NCBI RefSeq assembly: GCF_029542785.1
Contig: NC_083371.1
Coordinates: 558,001 to 622,000 of the forward strand
DNA from: Malassezia japonica
Lineage: Eukaryota; Basidiomycota; Malasseziomycetes; Malasseziales; Malasseziaceae
Direction: 5' to 3'
DNA: 64,000 nt
Shown here: in pieces, positions 40,017 to 51,463 of the stretch
How the letters are laid out: every line of letters begins with the position of its first letter
Numbering within the stretch: the first letter of the stretch is position 1
Made by a program: the position numbers and the translations under genes
The notes under the pieces: generated by a model
Told to the model about the DNA's origin: nothing
Seen by the model: only the letters and a program-made list of their open reading frames with translations
Databases searched by the model: none

Positions 40017-40254
40017 TGCAGTGATGGTGGGGTGGGCGGAACACGGAAGCGTGGAACGCGGTCGAGCAATTCGGGGCGCCGGCCGGGCCAATGCGGTCCG
40101 TCCGTGCTGGCACAGACCCCGACCACTCGGCCGGAACCGGCGGGTAGCCACGTGCGCAGCCCCGCAGTGGGGCAAAACGCATGGGCGCGGCTGCATCGCG
40201 TGCTCCGTCGTTGTGCCCCGCTCGTGACGTTGTGGCGACTTGCACTGAGAAGAT
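40017..40254. promoter_or_regulatory. Bidirectional promoter of VDAC and endosulfine
   Basis: 238 bp between two divergent start codons. It contains CCAAT at 40088-40092 and a palindromic CACGTG at 40149-40154. In fungi CCAAT is bound by the HAP complex, which controls respiratory genes, and CACGTG by bHLH factors such as Cbf1 or Pho4-like proteins. The motifs are seen; their use here is inferred, and each could occur by chance in GC-rich DNA. Confidence 0.4.
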
Positions 40255-40844
40255 ATGCTGCCCCATCAGCGTGAGAAAGTGGACATCTCGGTACGTTTTA
40301 AAATCACCCCGGACAGAGGCTGACACTTTTTCACGCAATAGTCCCTCAATGAAGAGGAGCAGAAACTGTTTCGCTTGTACGGCAAGCTGCCGAACCGCAA
40401 GGACCTCTTAGCAAACAAGCTCAAGGTACGTTGCATGGCTCATGGCAGGAGCGTAAATACTTTGACTCGGGCGACTACGCGCTGTCCAAGGCCGGGCGCG
40501 CGCCGAAGCAGTCGGTCGGGACCACGATCCCGAACCCTGATATGGTGCCGCATGCGGCCACCGCACAGAACGGCACGCCGCCCATCCAGATCCCAGGGCA
40601 GAGCGCGTCGCCGCCGGGCCACTCGGCGCCGATCGGCATTCCGGAGGGCAACGCGTCGAGCCCCACGTCGCAGTCCAACCGTCTCTCCGCCTCGATGGGC
40701 GGCGGCGTGTTTGGCGCATCGCCGTCGCGCTCCTCGTTTCCGACCGCGACCGGCGTGCACGCTGGAAGCCCAGGGCGCGAGCCGACCAGCTCGCTCGCAC
40801 GTGAACAGGTGCCCGACTCCTCGAACGACATGGTGGAGGGATGA
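40255..40844 (+). CDS. IGO1: Endosulfine/Igo1 family PP2A-B55 inhibitor
   Basis: Exons 40255-40290, 40342-40425 and 40449-40844 give 171 residues. Igo/ENSA proteins, once phosphorylated by Greatwall/Rim15, inhibit PP2A-B55 and govern entry into quiescence or mitosis. The core spans all three exons: LNEEEQKLFRLYGKLPNRKD, LLANKLK|ERKYFDSGDYALSKAG. FDSGDY carries the target serine. The remaining 110 residues are Ser/Pro/Gly-rich and disordered, longer than in animal ENSA. Introns are 51 and 23 nt; the first is one of the four long introns of the window. The start MLPHQREKVDIS is assigned because the family motif begins directly after it. Confidence 0.93.
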
Positions 40845-41034
40845 TGATCGCATACCTACCCCTGGATCCCCTCGCTCACCCTATTCCCCCCTGCCATTCT
40901 TGCATCACTACCCTATGTAGCACTACGGGCTTGCATGGCCGTCTGTAAATCCAACGCGTAGCGCTCGACCGACCGGTGCAAGTGCCACGTGACAAGTGCG
41001 TCGTGCGGAGCGCCGCGGCGTCGCTGCACGCGCC

Positions 41035-41523
41035 ATGGACCCGATCACGCATCTGGAAGACGCGCTGGATACCCTGCTCAAGGTGATGGCGTCGGCCATT
41101 GCCTACCTGTCGCGCAAGGCGGGGCACAAGCAGGTGAATCCGCGCATCCCCCTTACCGTGCTTGGCACGACCGAGGCGCTGCCGGACGAGGAGCTCGCGT
41201 CGAACCGTGACGAGCTCGTCCACGACCTCGTCGCACAGGCAAAGGAGGTCGAGGCGCGCATCGGCTCTTTGCCGACACTCGATGGCGACGAAGAGGCACG
41301 CGTACGTACCGCCCCTCACGACAGACGACACGCCTCGCGTCGCTCCAGGCAAAATTACACGCAGCGAATAACGACTACCGAGATGCGCTCCAGGAAGCCC
41401 GTACGTCTTACCGACTGACCCCGAGACGCGCTCCTCGCCCAGCTCGATACCCTCCTCCAGCGCCTGTGCACCGAGCGCCAGGGCGCACGGCAGCTGCTCG
41501 AGCCTTCTGCATCACGTGCCTAG
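41035..41523 (+). CDS. MED21: Mediator subunit Med21 (Srb7)
   Basis: Exons 41035-41301, 41325-41400 and 41426-41523 give 146 residues, the usual family size. Med21 is an essential Mediator middle-module subunit pairing with Med7. The start MDPITHLEDALDTLL and the helix NRDELVHDLVAQAKEVEARI followed by GSLP are characteristic; a long coiled coil follows (LASLQAKLHAANNDYRDALQ). Introns are 23 and 25 nt. The second ends in GAG rather than CAG, which is unusual, but no other acceptor keeps the coiled coil. Its stop is 68 bp before the Sre1 start on the same strand. Confidence 0.87.
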
Positions 41524-41591
41524 TGGAGGAGCCAGAACAGCTGATTTCGGACGCGGAGGGCAGTGGCGCCACTTGCTCTGCGCGTAAATCG

Positions 41592-44500
41592 ATGGAGAAC
41601 GCGCCGTGGATGGTGCCCCCTGGCACCACACAGAATATGGAAGCCATACACACAAGTGCGCTGGATACCGATGCGAAGGCATGGCACGCCGGCGGCGCGC
41701 CCCTCTCGCCCAAGTTCTGGGCACAGGTGGAGCTGCCCGACATGTTCCTGAGCAACCTCTTTCACCAGTCCGACGCGGGCTACCAGGACGACTCGCTGAA
41801 CGAGTTCTCGGGATCGGTGTCCACCGCGAGCGAGACGGACGAGGGCGCGGATGCGTTCCAAGACTTTATGTTCTCCCAGGTCTCGGAAACCTCATCGCCG
41901 GAGCACGAGAGCCTGCTCGACGGCGTGAGCCACGCACACAGCAGCCCGTCGGACGCCCCGCTCCCGTTCAAGCCCAACTCACCGATGGCAGATATGCTGG
42001 GGCAGTGGATGCCCCGACCAGAGCAGCCACAGAACGCCGCACACGAGTCGATGCCGGGCGTCGTCTCGATGGATCACCTCTTTGCGCCGATCTTTTCGAT
42101 GGGCGCGCCTCCAGGGGGCGCCGCGCCCGCACAGCAGCAGCAACAGCAACAGCAACAGCAGCCGATGTCGCCGCCGGCCCACGCGCCTGCCCAAGAGGCG
42201 CCGCGCTCGGACGAGCCGGTCCTCCCGGGCCTGCTGCAGATGCCGACGGGCAGCAACGCAAATGCCCTCACCGCCCTCGCGCGCATCCGCGAGTTTTCCA
42301 AGCACGCAGACGCCGAGCACGCGTCCCGCGCGCCGGCCGCGTTTGGCTCGCACGCGATGCAACGCCATGCGCCATCGAGCTCGGGAAGCAACGCTTCAGG
42401 CCAGTCGCCGTCGGACTCGGGCGCGGCATGGTCAAAAAAGGTGGCGCACAATGCGATCGAGCGGCGGTACCGCAGCAATATCAACGACCGCATCGCTGGC
42501 CTGCGTGACGTCGTCCCGGCGCTGCGCGAGATGCGGCCGCGGGGTGGTCCGCGTCGCCGCCGGCGAAACAAGGCAGAGAAGGAGGAGCTGGTCGACGGTG
42601 TCGCTGCTGCGACCAAGATGAGCAAGGCGACGGTCCTGTCCAAGGCGACCGAGTATATCTGCTACCTCAAGTCACGGGAGGTGCAGCTCGACCGCGAGGT
42701 GAATGCGCTGCAGATGCTCGTGCGCTCGCTCGAAGGCGGCGAGGAGCTCCTTGCTGCGTGGAACGCCGAGGTGGAGCGCATGCAGCGCCTGCACCCCCCC
42801 ACGGACGCCGCGTACGGCAGCGGGCCGCCCCCTGCACCGTTCCCCGATATGGACGAGGCGGACGAATCGGACAACGACGAAGAGGACGACTCGGCGCCAT
42901 CGGTCGACGAGGAGCGGCCGAGCAAGATGCCGCGGTACATGCTGGGTGCGTTTGTCGGATTCTCGTTCCTGGGCGGAGCGGCAGACTGGACCGAAGGCGG
43001 TGACGCACCCGCCTTTGCGCCGACGCACACGCGCGTCCTTGGCGCAAGCCACCAGCTGCTGAAGCGCTCGAGCGGCGCGGCGGCGGCCCACCACCTCGAC
43101 CACGTCCCGAGCCACTCGCTGATCTTTGAGCTCCTGCGCACTGCTGCGCTCGTCGCTACTGTTGTCTTGCTTGTGTGGTCGTGGGTAGTGCGGCGCCAGC
43201 AAAAGGTCAAGGCGCAACGCACAGAGCGTGCGGCACTCTTGCAGGACGCGTGTGCGATGCCAATCCTGATGCAGACGCCGATGGAGCACGCCCACGAGAC
43301 GCACTCTGTGCGCCTCGACGAGGCCGAGGCGCAGTACGATGCGCTGTCCGATGCGGTTGGCACACCGTCAAGCACGGTCGCCCTCGGCGCTACGCTGCTC
43401 AAGCAGGGCATCGTCGCCACGATCCTCGCGCACGTCCCGGTGCTCGACCAGCTGGTCGCGCGGTACGTCCGCGCGACCAGCGACCCCACCGCGCTCGCCA
43501 TGGAGAAGCACGCGTGCCTGCGCCGGCTCGAGCTGGAGCTGGCGCTGGGCGATAGGGTGCAGCCCTCGACGTCGCAGCGTCTGTTGACGCTCGCCAAGTA
43601 CCAGACGCACCTGCTTATTGCTCCGCACACGCCGCAGGAGATGATGGTGCTGGCGCTTGCCTATGCCTCCTACGCACCGCGGTCTGCGTGGCCGAACTGG
43701 TTCGAACTGCAAGGCGCGCAGCTCTGGAACGACCTGCGTGCCGCGCAGGTCGACGCCAAGACAGACCGCGGCATGAGCGCCGTGCTCAGTGCGCCGCTCG
43801 ACCTCGTGTGCGACTACGCAGCGTGCGCGCTGCCGACGTCGGCCTCGACTCTCGTCGCCGTGTCCCCCTTGAGCAACGTGCTCGACGCGCTGCGCAGTGA
43901 GGAGCTCCTCGCGTTCTGGACGACGCTCCTTGCGAGCATGATGCGCCAGAGTGACGATGCGTCGTCTGCGCTCCAGCCGCGGGTCCTCGACGTGGTCAAG
44001 GACAAGGCGAGTCTCTTGGGGCTGCGCAAGCAGCTCACGACCATTGCGCAGGAGCGCCCGCTGCGCAACGCGCTCGCGGCGCAGCAGCTCTGGGTCGCCT
44101 ACGCGGTCCTTGCGCTGGTGTCGGGCAACGTGTCCGGCGCCAAACAAACGGCGCGCATGCTCGCCGAGGCGACGCAGGTGCGCACACGTGCAACACACCT
44201 TCTCCTGCAGCTCGTGCTCAACGAGCCGGGCGAGTGCCCGTCTCCCTCGGGCCCCATCGACGCACTCTCGTCGGTGGTGCTGGGCTGGATGGTGCTGCAG
44301 CGTACGTATTGTGCGTCGGAGCGCCTTCCCGTCGCCGAGCTCCAGCAGCTCGCGTCGCAGTGCCTCTGGGATGCAGTCGCCCCGAGCGAGCCCGAGGCGG
44401 CGGTGCGCAGTGCGCGGCCGCTCTCTGTCACGGACCATGTGCGCACCGTGCTCGGCGAAGTGGCGTGCCGCGTCTCGGAGCACACCGCGACGCCGGCCGC

Positions 44501-44630
44501 CGTGCAGCTCGCGACGCGCCCTTGGCACAGTGCATGCACCGAGGCACACCGCGTGCACATCCCGTCGCTGACCAACTCGTTGGACACGCTGATGGACCAC
44601 CTCGCCGGCATCTCGGCGCAGGCCATGTAA
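41592..44630 (+). CDS. SRE1: SREBP-type bHLH membrane-bound transcription factor (Sre1)
   Basis: 1012 residues, no intron. SREBPs sit in the ER with Scp1 and are cleaved when sterol or oxygen is low, releasing a bHLH factor. The bHLH (about 281-365) begins KKVAHNAIERRYRSNINDRI, with the tyrosine specific to SREBPs; its loop is long and basic (RPRGGPRRRRRNKAEKEE), as in fungal members. Two hydrophobic segments follow near 449-463 (MLGAFVGFSFLGGA) and 513-532 (LLRTAALVATVVLLVWSWVV), and a helical C-terminal domain of about 480 residues completes the SREBP layout. The N-terminal activation region contains a 10-Gln run. The retained C-terminal domain suggests an intact Scap/Scp1-type control. The start 41592 follows the Med21 stop. 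Confidence 0.92.
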   Translation: MENAPWMVPPGTTQNMEAIHTSALDTDAKAWHAGGAPLSPKFWAQVELPDMFLSNLFHQSDAGYQDDSLNEFSGSVSTASETDEGADAFQDFMFSQVSETSSPEHESLLDGVSHAHSSPSDAPLPFKPNSPMADMLGQWMPRPEQPQNAAHESMPGVVSMDHLFAPIFSMGAPPGGAAPAQQQQQQQQQQPMSPPAHAPAQEAPRSDEPVLPGLLQMPTGSNANALTALARIREFSKHADAEHASRAPAAFGSHAMQRHAPSSSGSNASGQSPSDSGAAWSKKVAHNAIERRYRSNINDRIAGLRDVVPALREMRPRGGPRRRRRNKAEKEELVDGVAAATKMSKATVLSKATEYICYLKSREVQLDREVNALQMLVRSLEGGEELLAAWNAEVERMQRLHPPTDAAYGSGPPPAPFPDMDEADESDNDEEDDSAPSVDEERPSKMPRYMLGAFVGFSFLGGAADWTEGGDAPAFAPTHTRVLGASHQLLKRSSGAAAAHHLDHVPSHSLIFELLRTAALVATVVLLVWSWVVRRQQKVKAQRTERAALLQDACAMPILMQTPMEHAHETHSVRLDEAEAQYDALSDAVGTPSSTVALGATLLKQGIVATILAHVPVLDQLVARYVRATSDPTALAMEKHACLRRLELELALGDRVQPSTSQRLLTLAKYQTHLLIAPHTPQEMMVLALAYASYAPRSAWPNWFELQGAQLWNDLRAAQVDAKTDRGMSAVLSAPLDLVCDYAACALPTSASTLVAVSPLSNVLDALRSEELLAFWTTLLASMMRQSDDASSALQPRVLDVVKDKASLLGLRKQLTTIAQERPLRNALAAQQLWVAYAVLALVSGNVSGAKQTARMLAEATQVRTRATHLLLQLVLNEPGECPSPSGPIDALSSVVLGWMVLQRTYCASERLPVAELQQLASQCLWDAVAPSEPEAAVRSARPLSVTDHVRTVLGEVACRVSEHTATPAAVQLATRPWHSACTEAHRVHIPSLTNSLDTLMDHLAGISAQAM
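42132..42161 (+). repeat. CAG/CAA repeat coding ten glutamines in Sre1
   Basis: Ten consecutive Gln codons mixing CAG and CAA lie in the Sre1 activation region, before the bHLH. The mixture of codons lowers slippage, but the locus could still vary in length between strains. Confidence 0.9.
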
Positions 44631-44640
44631 TATAGGGTAT

Positions 44641-46719
44641 CTAGTCTATCTCGATCGGCTCCGATTTCTGCCGCTTGGCCGGCCGCTTGGCGGGGCTCGC
44701 GCTGCGCTTCGCCTCGAGGTCCATGTGCTTGTCGTGGAGCACGAGGTGCACGACGCCGCGGAGGTGCTTGGCGTCGCTCAGGCCGTGCTGCAGGAGCTTG
44801 CGTGCATTGCGGCCAGGCGCAATGTACACATTGACGGTGTAGGCCGTGGCCTGAAATGTCTCGGTGAGGTAGCCGCCGAGCAGCAGCTGGACCAAGAGGC
44901 GCTCGGCATTCTCGCGCGACAGGCCCAGCTTGCCGCCGAGCGCCTCGAGATCGAGCGCGGCAGTCGCGTTCGACGCACGGCCCGCCTCGTCCGCCACTTT
45001 GTACTGCGCGCCGCCGAGGCCGCGGCACAGATCCGCGAGCGCCGCGAGCGTGCACCGCCCTTGGTTGCGCTGCACATCGCTGGCGGCCATCACGGTCTGC
45101 CACGCTTCGAACGACACGTCCTGCGGGCGCTTCGGCACGAGGCAGTTGTCGCATACTCCGCAGTCTTTCTCGTCGCGGGGCTCGTCAAAGTAGCATGCAA
45201 AGAGCTGCTTGCGGCACTGCGCAGACTGGGCATAGCCGAGCATGGCGTATACTGCATGAGCTGGGCGACGTACGTTTCTCTGCGCCGCCGACCTCGCCAG
45301 CGGTCAGCGAGCTGACGCGGCTCGCGTCGGCGGGGCGGTACAGGAGCAGGCACTCGGCGTCTCCGCCATCACGACTGCGTTAGTAGAGCGACGTACCCCG
45401 CGCGGCCCGTCTCCTGGTAGTATCCGTCGAGCGACTTGCTTAGGCATGCGTGCACGACAAAGCGCACGTTGCCTTTGTCGATGCCCATCCCAAAGGCAAT
45501 CGTCGCACACACCACCGACACGCGCCCAGAGCGCCAGTCGGTGTGTACACGGTGCTTTTCGCTTTCGTCAATGTCGGCGTGGTAGACGCCGGTGCGGATC
45601 CGGCCGTTGCTCAGCTGCTCGAGCGCAGTTGCGACCGTGTGTGTGTCTTTGCGGCTGAGGCAGTACACAATACCAGACTCGCCGGCATGATGCGTCTCAA
45701 TATAGGCACAAATCGCCTGGTGGGCGGCCAGCGTGCTATTCGGGCGCGTCGCGACGCGGTAGCGCAGATTCGGGCGGTGCAGCGGCGCGCGAAAGTAGAC
45801 TGTACGGCGCGCAATCGCCGCCGTAGGCGCAGTCACAGCGCGCATGCCGAGGATCTGCAGCACGTCCTGCAAGGCGCGCGGGCCGAGCGTCGCAGTAAGG
45901 GCCATCACGGGCGTCTTGGGAAAGAGGCGACGGCAGATGGAAAGCTTGTTGTAGTCAGGGCGGTAGTCGTGGCCGAGCGTGCTGCAGCAGTGTGCCTCGT
46001 CGACGACAATGCGGCCCAGGCGGCCGTCTTCGTAGGCCCGCTGGAGGGCAGCCAGCAGCGTCTTGGACTTGGCGACACGCTCCGGTGTGACGTACAAGAG
46101 CTTGGGCGCGTCGGGCGTGCGCCCATCGCGAATGGAGCGCAGGATCTCTCCAGCCTCTTCTTTCTGCGTCGTGCTCGACAAGAGCGCGCAAGGAATGTGC
46201 CGCGCTCGGAGATTGTACACTTGGTCGCTCATGAGCGCAATCAGCGGAGATATCACAAGCGTCAGCGAGTCGTCCAGCAATGCGGGGAGCTGGTAGCACA
46301 GCGACTTGCCCGCGCCTGCATTAGTTGCCCCACGTACCGGTCGGCATCACGACGACCACGTCGCGGTGGTCCATCGCGGCATTGCACACGCCTTCCTGGC
46401 CCATGCGAAAACTCTCGATATGAAACACGCGCCGCGCCTGGTGCAGCAGCTCGGAAGACCAGGGAAAGCCCTGCTTGGTATAGTCCACGGCGGCCTCTTG
46501 CCCTGCATCGGCGGCCGCCTGGCGCTGCTCGGCGTAGATCGCGTCGCGTTCGTCGAGGAGCTGGCGCTTCACGCGCCCGAGCTCTTTGATTTGGTGCGCG
46601 ATACTTTCCAGCTCGGCATCAATCTGCGACACTCGCGCCTGGGCGGTATGGTCGAGGTCCTCGGCGCGGCACACGTCGACGACCTCGACCTCGGCCTCCT
46701 CCGAAGCCGAGCGCGCCAT
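44641..46719 (-). CDS. RecQ-family DNA helicase (RECQ1-like)
   Basis: Exons 46719-46338, 46315-45397, 45374-45274 and 45251-44641 give 670 residues. RecQ helicases unwind recombination and stalled-fork intermediates 3'-5'. Motifs across exon joints: MPTG|AGKSLCYQLPALL (Walker A), DEAHCCSTLGHDYRPDY, ALTATLG, GIVYCLSRKDT, FGMGIDKGNVRFVVH and YYQETGRAG|RDGGDAE. The RQC zinc ligands appear in CRKQLFACYFDEPRDEKD followed by CGVCDNC. The N-terminal coiled coil and short length resemble RECQ1 more than Sgs1/BLM, and no HRDC domain is visible. All three introns are 22 nt, and two of them interrupt helicase motifs. The start is 27 bp from the divergent TPR-like gene. Confidence 0.92.
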
Positions 46720-46746
46720 CCAAAAAAAATAGTGGAGGCTTCTACG

Positions 46747-48033
46747 ATGCAGGCGAGCGGCGAAGCGACGCCGCTCGACGCACTTTTCGGCGCTAGTTTC
46801 GACCTGAACGATGCCACGCAGGACCCTGCCGAGGCCAAGCGCTTGCGGCGCGAGGCGCGGTTCCGCGCAGCGTTTGAGCACGCGCGCGAAACGTACACGG
46901 CCAAAATCGACGACGAGGCATGGTTTTTCGAGCACGGCGTCCAGGACGAGCCGCACGAGGTCGAGCAGGCAGTAGAGCTCGACGCAAAGACGACGCAGCG
47001 GCTGGGTACGTTGCTCTTCTCACACAGAGGCGTGCATTACCTATCTCTACTTTAAGAAACGGTACGCTGCCGCGTACGCGTGGGCGTGCGCGCTGCTGCG
47101 GCGGCTGCATGTGCTCGTCGAGATGCCGAGTGGTGCGTGGCACGCGACAAGCACGTTCCCTGCGTATCCCGTACGCTCCCAGACCAAGCTCCAAAAGTCG
47201 CTGAGTGGGTCGGGCGCCGCGCGTGAGTCACTCGATATAGCACTGCGGTGTATGCTGCAGCTGCACCCTGATACCCTTTGGACACTGTCCAACGAAGAAC
47301 TTGGGATTGTCGCTGCAGCGTTCCACAAGGTGCGCCTCGATCCGGCCGAGTACCGCGGCCTCGTGGCCGGCGATGTGGTCCAAGACGACGCTGTAAAAAA
47401 GATGCTCGTACGTCGCTCGACTAACCCAGTGGACGCCACTCCCCGGCCTTGCCGTGACGCTCGGCGACGTATGTGCGCGCAGCGGACACTATCGCAGTAC
47501 GTCCTTTTACTGACACAGGCGCCCTCGAAGCCTATGCGCTTGTCCTCGGCGTGCGTGGGCCGCAATGGCGCATCCTCGCGTCGTCTGCCTATGCGTTTTC
47601 GGAGCTGGCGCACGGTACCAACAGCCCTGCGCTCTGCACGCTCGCACAGGCATCGCTCGCATGCGCACTCCAGGTCTGCACCTTTACGAACCGAGTCACG
47701 CTCGCACGCAACGCACTCGCAGGCAAGGTCCTGCGCCCCGAGCATATTCCCCCGCTGTCCTCGGCCCCCGCCGCGGAGCAGCACAGCGAGGCGAGCGAAG
47801 ACGCGGCGCTCCTCCACGACCTCCTCCACACCGAGCCGCTGCGCCCCGAGGCAACGGTCGGTGTGCTGCATGTTGCGCTGCGAAAGCGCGGCGGCGCATC
47901 CCTACTGAGCAAGCGTCTCCCTTCTTACCTCTATACTGCGCAGCAAATGCTCCAAGGCAACGACACTGCATGGTTCGCATACGAAGACGACGCGCCCGCC
48001 GCCGAGGCCCCTCGTAGTGTCAAAACCTTGTAG
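46747..48033 (+). CDS. TPR-like helical protein, function unknown
   Basis: Exons 46747-47005, 47028-47407, 47430-47496 and 47519-48033 give 406 residues. Helical repeats of tetratricopeptide type are suggested by [60 protein letters not shown] and LALVLGV-like spacing, but no repeat fits the consensus well. I do not recognise an ortholog with known function. All three introns are 22 nt; without them the frame breaks three times. It starts 27 bp from RecQ in the other direction and ends 22 bp before the Kae1 start. Confidence 0.7.
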
Positions 48034-48055
48034 TGTGGAGGTCGTTTCTGCCACC

Positions 48056-49297
48056 ATGCCCGGCGGAGCGCGCAGCGATCCGCTGCCTGAGCTTACGCGC
48101 CCCTACCTGGCGCTGGGTCTCGAGGGCAGTGCAAACAAGCTTGGCGTAGGTGTGATCCGGCACTCGCCGCCCACGACCGATGGATTCGGCGCGCAGCTAA
48201 ACTATGCACAGGTCGACATCCTGTCGAATGTGCGCCATACCTATGTGACGCCCCCCGGGCAGGGCTTCCTTCCGAGTGATACGGCGAAGCACCACAAGCA
48301 CTGGATTGTGCAAGTAGTGACCGAGGCTGTGCGCTCCAGTGGTCTCCAGAGCCTGGACGAGGTGGACTGCATCTGTTTCACGAAAGGGCCAGGGATGGGC
48401 GCGCCGCTGCAAGCCGTGTCGCTCGTCGCGCGCACGCTCGCGCTGATGTACAAGAAGCCATTGGTCGGCGTAAACCACTGTGTCGGCCACATCGAGATGG
48501 GCCGTACAATCACCGGCGCAATGAACCCCGTCGTGCTGTACGTCTCAGGCGGAAATACCCAGGTCATTGCGTACTCGGCGCAGCGCTACCGCATCTTTGG
48601 CGAGACACTCGATATCGCAGTGGGCAACTGTCTCGACCGCTTTGCGCGAGTCATTGGCCTAAGCAACGACCCCTCGCCGGGCTACAATATCGAAAAAGAG
48701 GCCAAGCGCGGCAAGCGCCTGATGCCCTTGCCGTACGGCACCAAAGGCATGGACGTTTCGCTGGCCGGCATGCTCAGCGCGACCGAGGCGTATACCAAAG
48801 ACAAAAAGTTCCGCCCAAATGCACCGCTCGTCTCTGACACGCCGGTCGGTGCGCTGGCCAACGGTGGACTGCTCGCCGCCACCGCGAAGCATGCCGTCGA
48901 GGCAGAGCCCGAGCCCGCGGCGCCGTCCTGCGACCTCGACGGCAACCAGGTCGAGGCCATTACGCCGGCCGATCTATGCTTTAGTCTGCAAGAGCACATC
49001 TTTGCCATGCTCGTCGAGATCACCGAGCGTGCCATGGCGCATATTGGCAGCCGCGACGTGCTGATCGTCGGCGGCGTGGGCTGCAACGAGCGTCTCCAAG
49101 AGATGATGGGCATCATGGCCCAGGAGCGCGGCGGCAATGTGTTTGCCACCGACGAGCGCTTCTGCATCGACAACGGTATCATGATTGCGCACGCCGGCCT
49201 GCTGGCCTTCCGCACGGGCCAAGTCACGCCGCTGGCCAAGACAACGACCACGCAGCGGTACCGCACGGATACGCCGCACATCGCATGGCGTGCATAG
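48056..49297 (+). CDS. KAE1: KEOPS subunit Kae1/OSGEP (tRNA t6A synthesis)
   Basis: 413 residues, no intron. Kae1 transfers threonylcarbamoyl to A37 of ANN-decoding tRNAs within KEOPS. ASKHA-fold motifs: [44 protein letters not shown], the metal-binding [38 protein letters not shown] and [15 protein letters not shown] poorly conserved insertion of about 40 residues sits near residue 270 (from [13 protein letters not shown]), making the protein longer than the usual 330-390. The start ATG at 48056 has a good context (CCACCATGCC) and lies 22 bp after the previous stop. Confidence 0.96.
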   Translation: MPGGARSDPLPELTRPYLALGLEGSANKLGVGVIRHSPPTTDGFGAQLNYAQVDILSNVRHTYVTPPGQGFLPSDTAKHHKHWIVQVVTEAVRSSGLQSLDEVDCICFTKGPGMGAPLQAVSLVARTLALMYKKPLVGVNHCVGHIEMGRTITGAMNPVVLYVSGGNTQVIAYSAQRYRIFGETLDIAVGNCLDRFARVIGLSNDPSPGYNIEKEAKRGKRLMPLPYGTKGMDVSLAGMLSATEAYTKDKKFRPNAPLVSDTPVGALANGGLLAATAKHAVEAEPEPAAPSCDLDGNQVEAITPADLCFSLQEHIFAMLVEITERAMAHIGSRDVLIVGGVGCNERLQEMMGIMAQERGGNVFATDERFCIDNGIMIAHAGLLAFRTGQVTPLAKTTTTQRYRTDTPHIAWRA

Positions 49298-49313
49298 GGT
49301 ATCTAGCTATTGA

Positions 49314-51105
49314 TTAGGGGCACACGCCGTCGACCGTGCAGTAGCGCGTGGCATGGCCGGCGCGACGCACCTCGACCTCGCCGGTCTTTTCCCAGTGCTT
49401 GCCGAGGAGGAAGAGCAGAGGGTAGCCAAGCAGCTCGGCGTCAAACAGACTCGAGCCAAACGTGCGGCCCGCACGGTCGTCCACGGCAATCTCCTCGGCC
49501 GGGATCTGGATCGAGGTCAGGTCGTCGTCGGACGGATTGACCCACGTCGGCGCCACACCGGCGTCCAACTTGGCTGCCAGGCGCTGCGCCGCCTCCAGTT
49601 TCTGCGGCGTATGGGGCGCAGCGGGGAGGATCAGCGCCTCGAACGGCGCGAGCCCTTGCGGCCAGACAAAGCCGGCACGGGGCCGCTTGCTGTTGGCCGC
49701 CTCGGGGTGCAGCTGCGCGTGCGCGTGCATGGCTCGCTGAGCGAGCGCGCCGAGAATGCGTGTCACGCCGATACCATAGCACCCCATCTGCAAAGGCTCG
49801 CGCTGCGACGCGCCGCTCGGCGTCACGCTGTAGCCCAGCACCTGCGAGTAGCGCGTGCCGAGCAAGAACGTGTGCCCGATTTCCATCGCACGGTGTTCGG
49901 CGAGGTGCCCCGTGTGGCACTGTGCGCAGACATCACCGACCTCGGCGGTGCGCACCATGGACGCGGCGCTCGGCTCGTCGAGCGCAAGCGACTCGGGTGT
50001 CGGACGTGCGGCCGCCACGGCCTCTTGCACGGCGGCCCGGAGCGACGCATCGTCGAGCGCAACGTCGTGGTCACGCACAATGCACAGGCGCTCCAACGGC
50101 GCTTCGCTGGACAATGGCTCGAGCTGGTCGCGGCCCAGGACGAGCGGATTGAGTGTCGCCCACGCAGGGTACACGATCGCATGCACGCAACCCGGGTCGC
50201 TCTTTCTCGTGAATAGCGCAATTTCGACGTCCTCCAGCGACTTGGCATGGCGCTCCGGCGTGGCATGCGACGTCGCGCACTCGACGTTGGCCGCGTACGT
50301 ACAGTGGTCGCACGACAGCAAAGTATCTTCGCCGATCGCGTCTTCCACATGGAACTCGTGCGAAAACGTGCCGCCCATCGCGCCGGTATCGGCCTGTGCC
50401 TCGCGCCAGGCCGGCGCCGAGGAGGCGAGCGACGGGATGTGACTCCAGTCAAAGACGCGGTTAAAGATGGATGCATACGCGCCGCGCACGTCCGCGTACG
50501 CCTCCTTGGCCGCCTCAGCACTGGCGTCGAAAGAGTACATGTCCTTCATGAGGAACTCTTTTGTGCGGAGCAGGCCTGCGCGCGGCCGCGGCTCGTCGCG
50601 AAACTTGCGCCCTATTTGGTACACGCGCACCGGCAGCGCCTTGGGCGAATCGACATCGGCGCCGATCAAGCGCGTGACCTCCTCTTCGTGGGTCGGCGCA
50701 AGGATCATTTCGGCGCCACGGCGGTCCTTGAAGCGGAAGAGCTCGCTGCCCATGGCTTGGATGCGTCCCGTCTTGTGCCACAAGGCCGACGACAAGAGCT
50801 GTGGCATTTCAATGCGCGATGCGCCGATGCGTTCCATCTCCTCGTCAATGACATTGGTGATCTTTTGCAGCATGCGCATGCCCACCGGGAGGTAGGAGTA
50901 GGTGCCCGACGCGGACTGGGTGAGAAAAGGCACGTACCTGGCGCACATATCCGCCACGCAGCAGCAGCTTCAAGCTGTCAATGGTATCGAGTGAGGCAGT
51001 GGCATCGGCAGAGAGTGTGGGACTGTACAAGGCCGAGAGGCGGACTGGCTTGGACGCCTTGCGCGCGGATCTCCACGCGGCGGAGCAGCAGGCGGATGTG
51101 TGCAT
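49314..51105 (-). CDS. Mitochondrial prolyl-tRNA synthetase (bacterial type)
   Basis: Exons 51105-50938 and 50915-49314 give 589 residues. It charges mitochondrial tRNA-Pro. Class II motifs: LLLRGGYVRQ|SASGTYSYLP near the start, TSxE-like LAPTHEEEVTRL, motif 2 YQIGRKFRDEPRPRAGLLRT with EFLMKDMYSFD, and motif 3 MGCYGIGVTRILGAL; an anticodon-binding domain follows. The first exon adds 56 residues: an arginine-rich, Ser/Ala-rich leader (MHTSACCSAAWRSARKASKP), good for a mitochondrial presequence. The intron is 22 nt between codons. The editing-domain insertion looks shorter than in bacterial ProRS. It converges on Kae1 with 16 bp between stops. Confidence 0.9.
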
Positions 51106-51463
51106 GGGCCGCTGCAGCCAAAGAGCCGCGGTTGTCCGTCCCTTCGCGGCTGTGCCAACTTGCCAAGACATCTCAAGACACTGCTTTTTCCGTCGGCGGT
51201 ATAGCGGAGCCGATCGACACGCGCTGATTTGCAAAATTTCTGTTGGTCCGTCCACCGAGCAATAACGCAACCTGCAGAAGGAATAATGCATATGACTAAT
51301 AACGATAAGGCATCACCCAATCAGAGACCCGATTCTCTGTACTTCTCAAAATGTTACACTGCCAGTTGCGATTCTGAGGACAACAGGAACATGTGGGCCG
51401 CAGCACGCTTTGGCCCTAGCGCGTTTAGGAAAACTCATTTTTGGATACCATCACCACAGTGAT
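51106..51463. other. Intergenic promoter region, about 358 bp
   Basis: Divergent upstream region of the mitochondrial prolyl-tRNA synthetase and GH16 genes. The right half (from about 51290) is clearly less GC-rich than the surrounding genes. No open frame or RNA gene is recognised. Confidence 0.5.
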
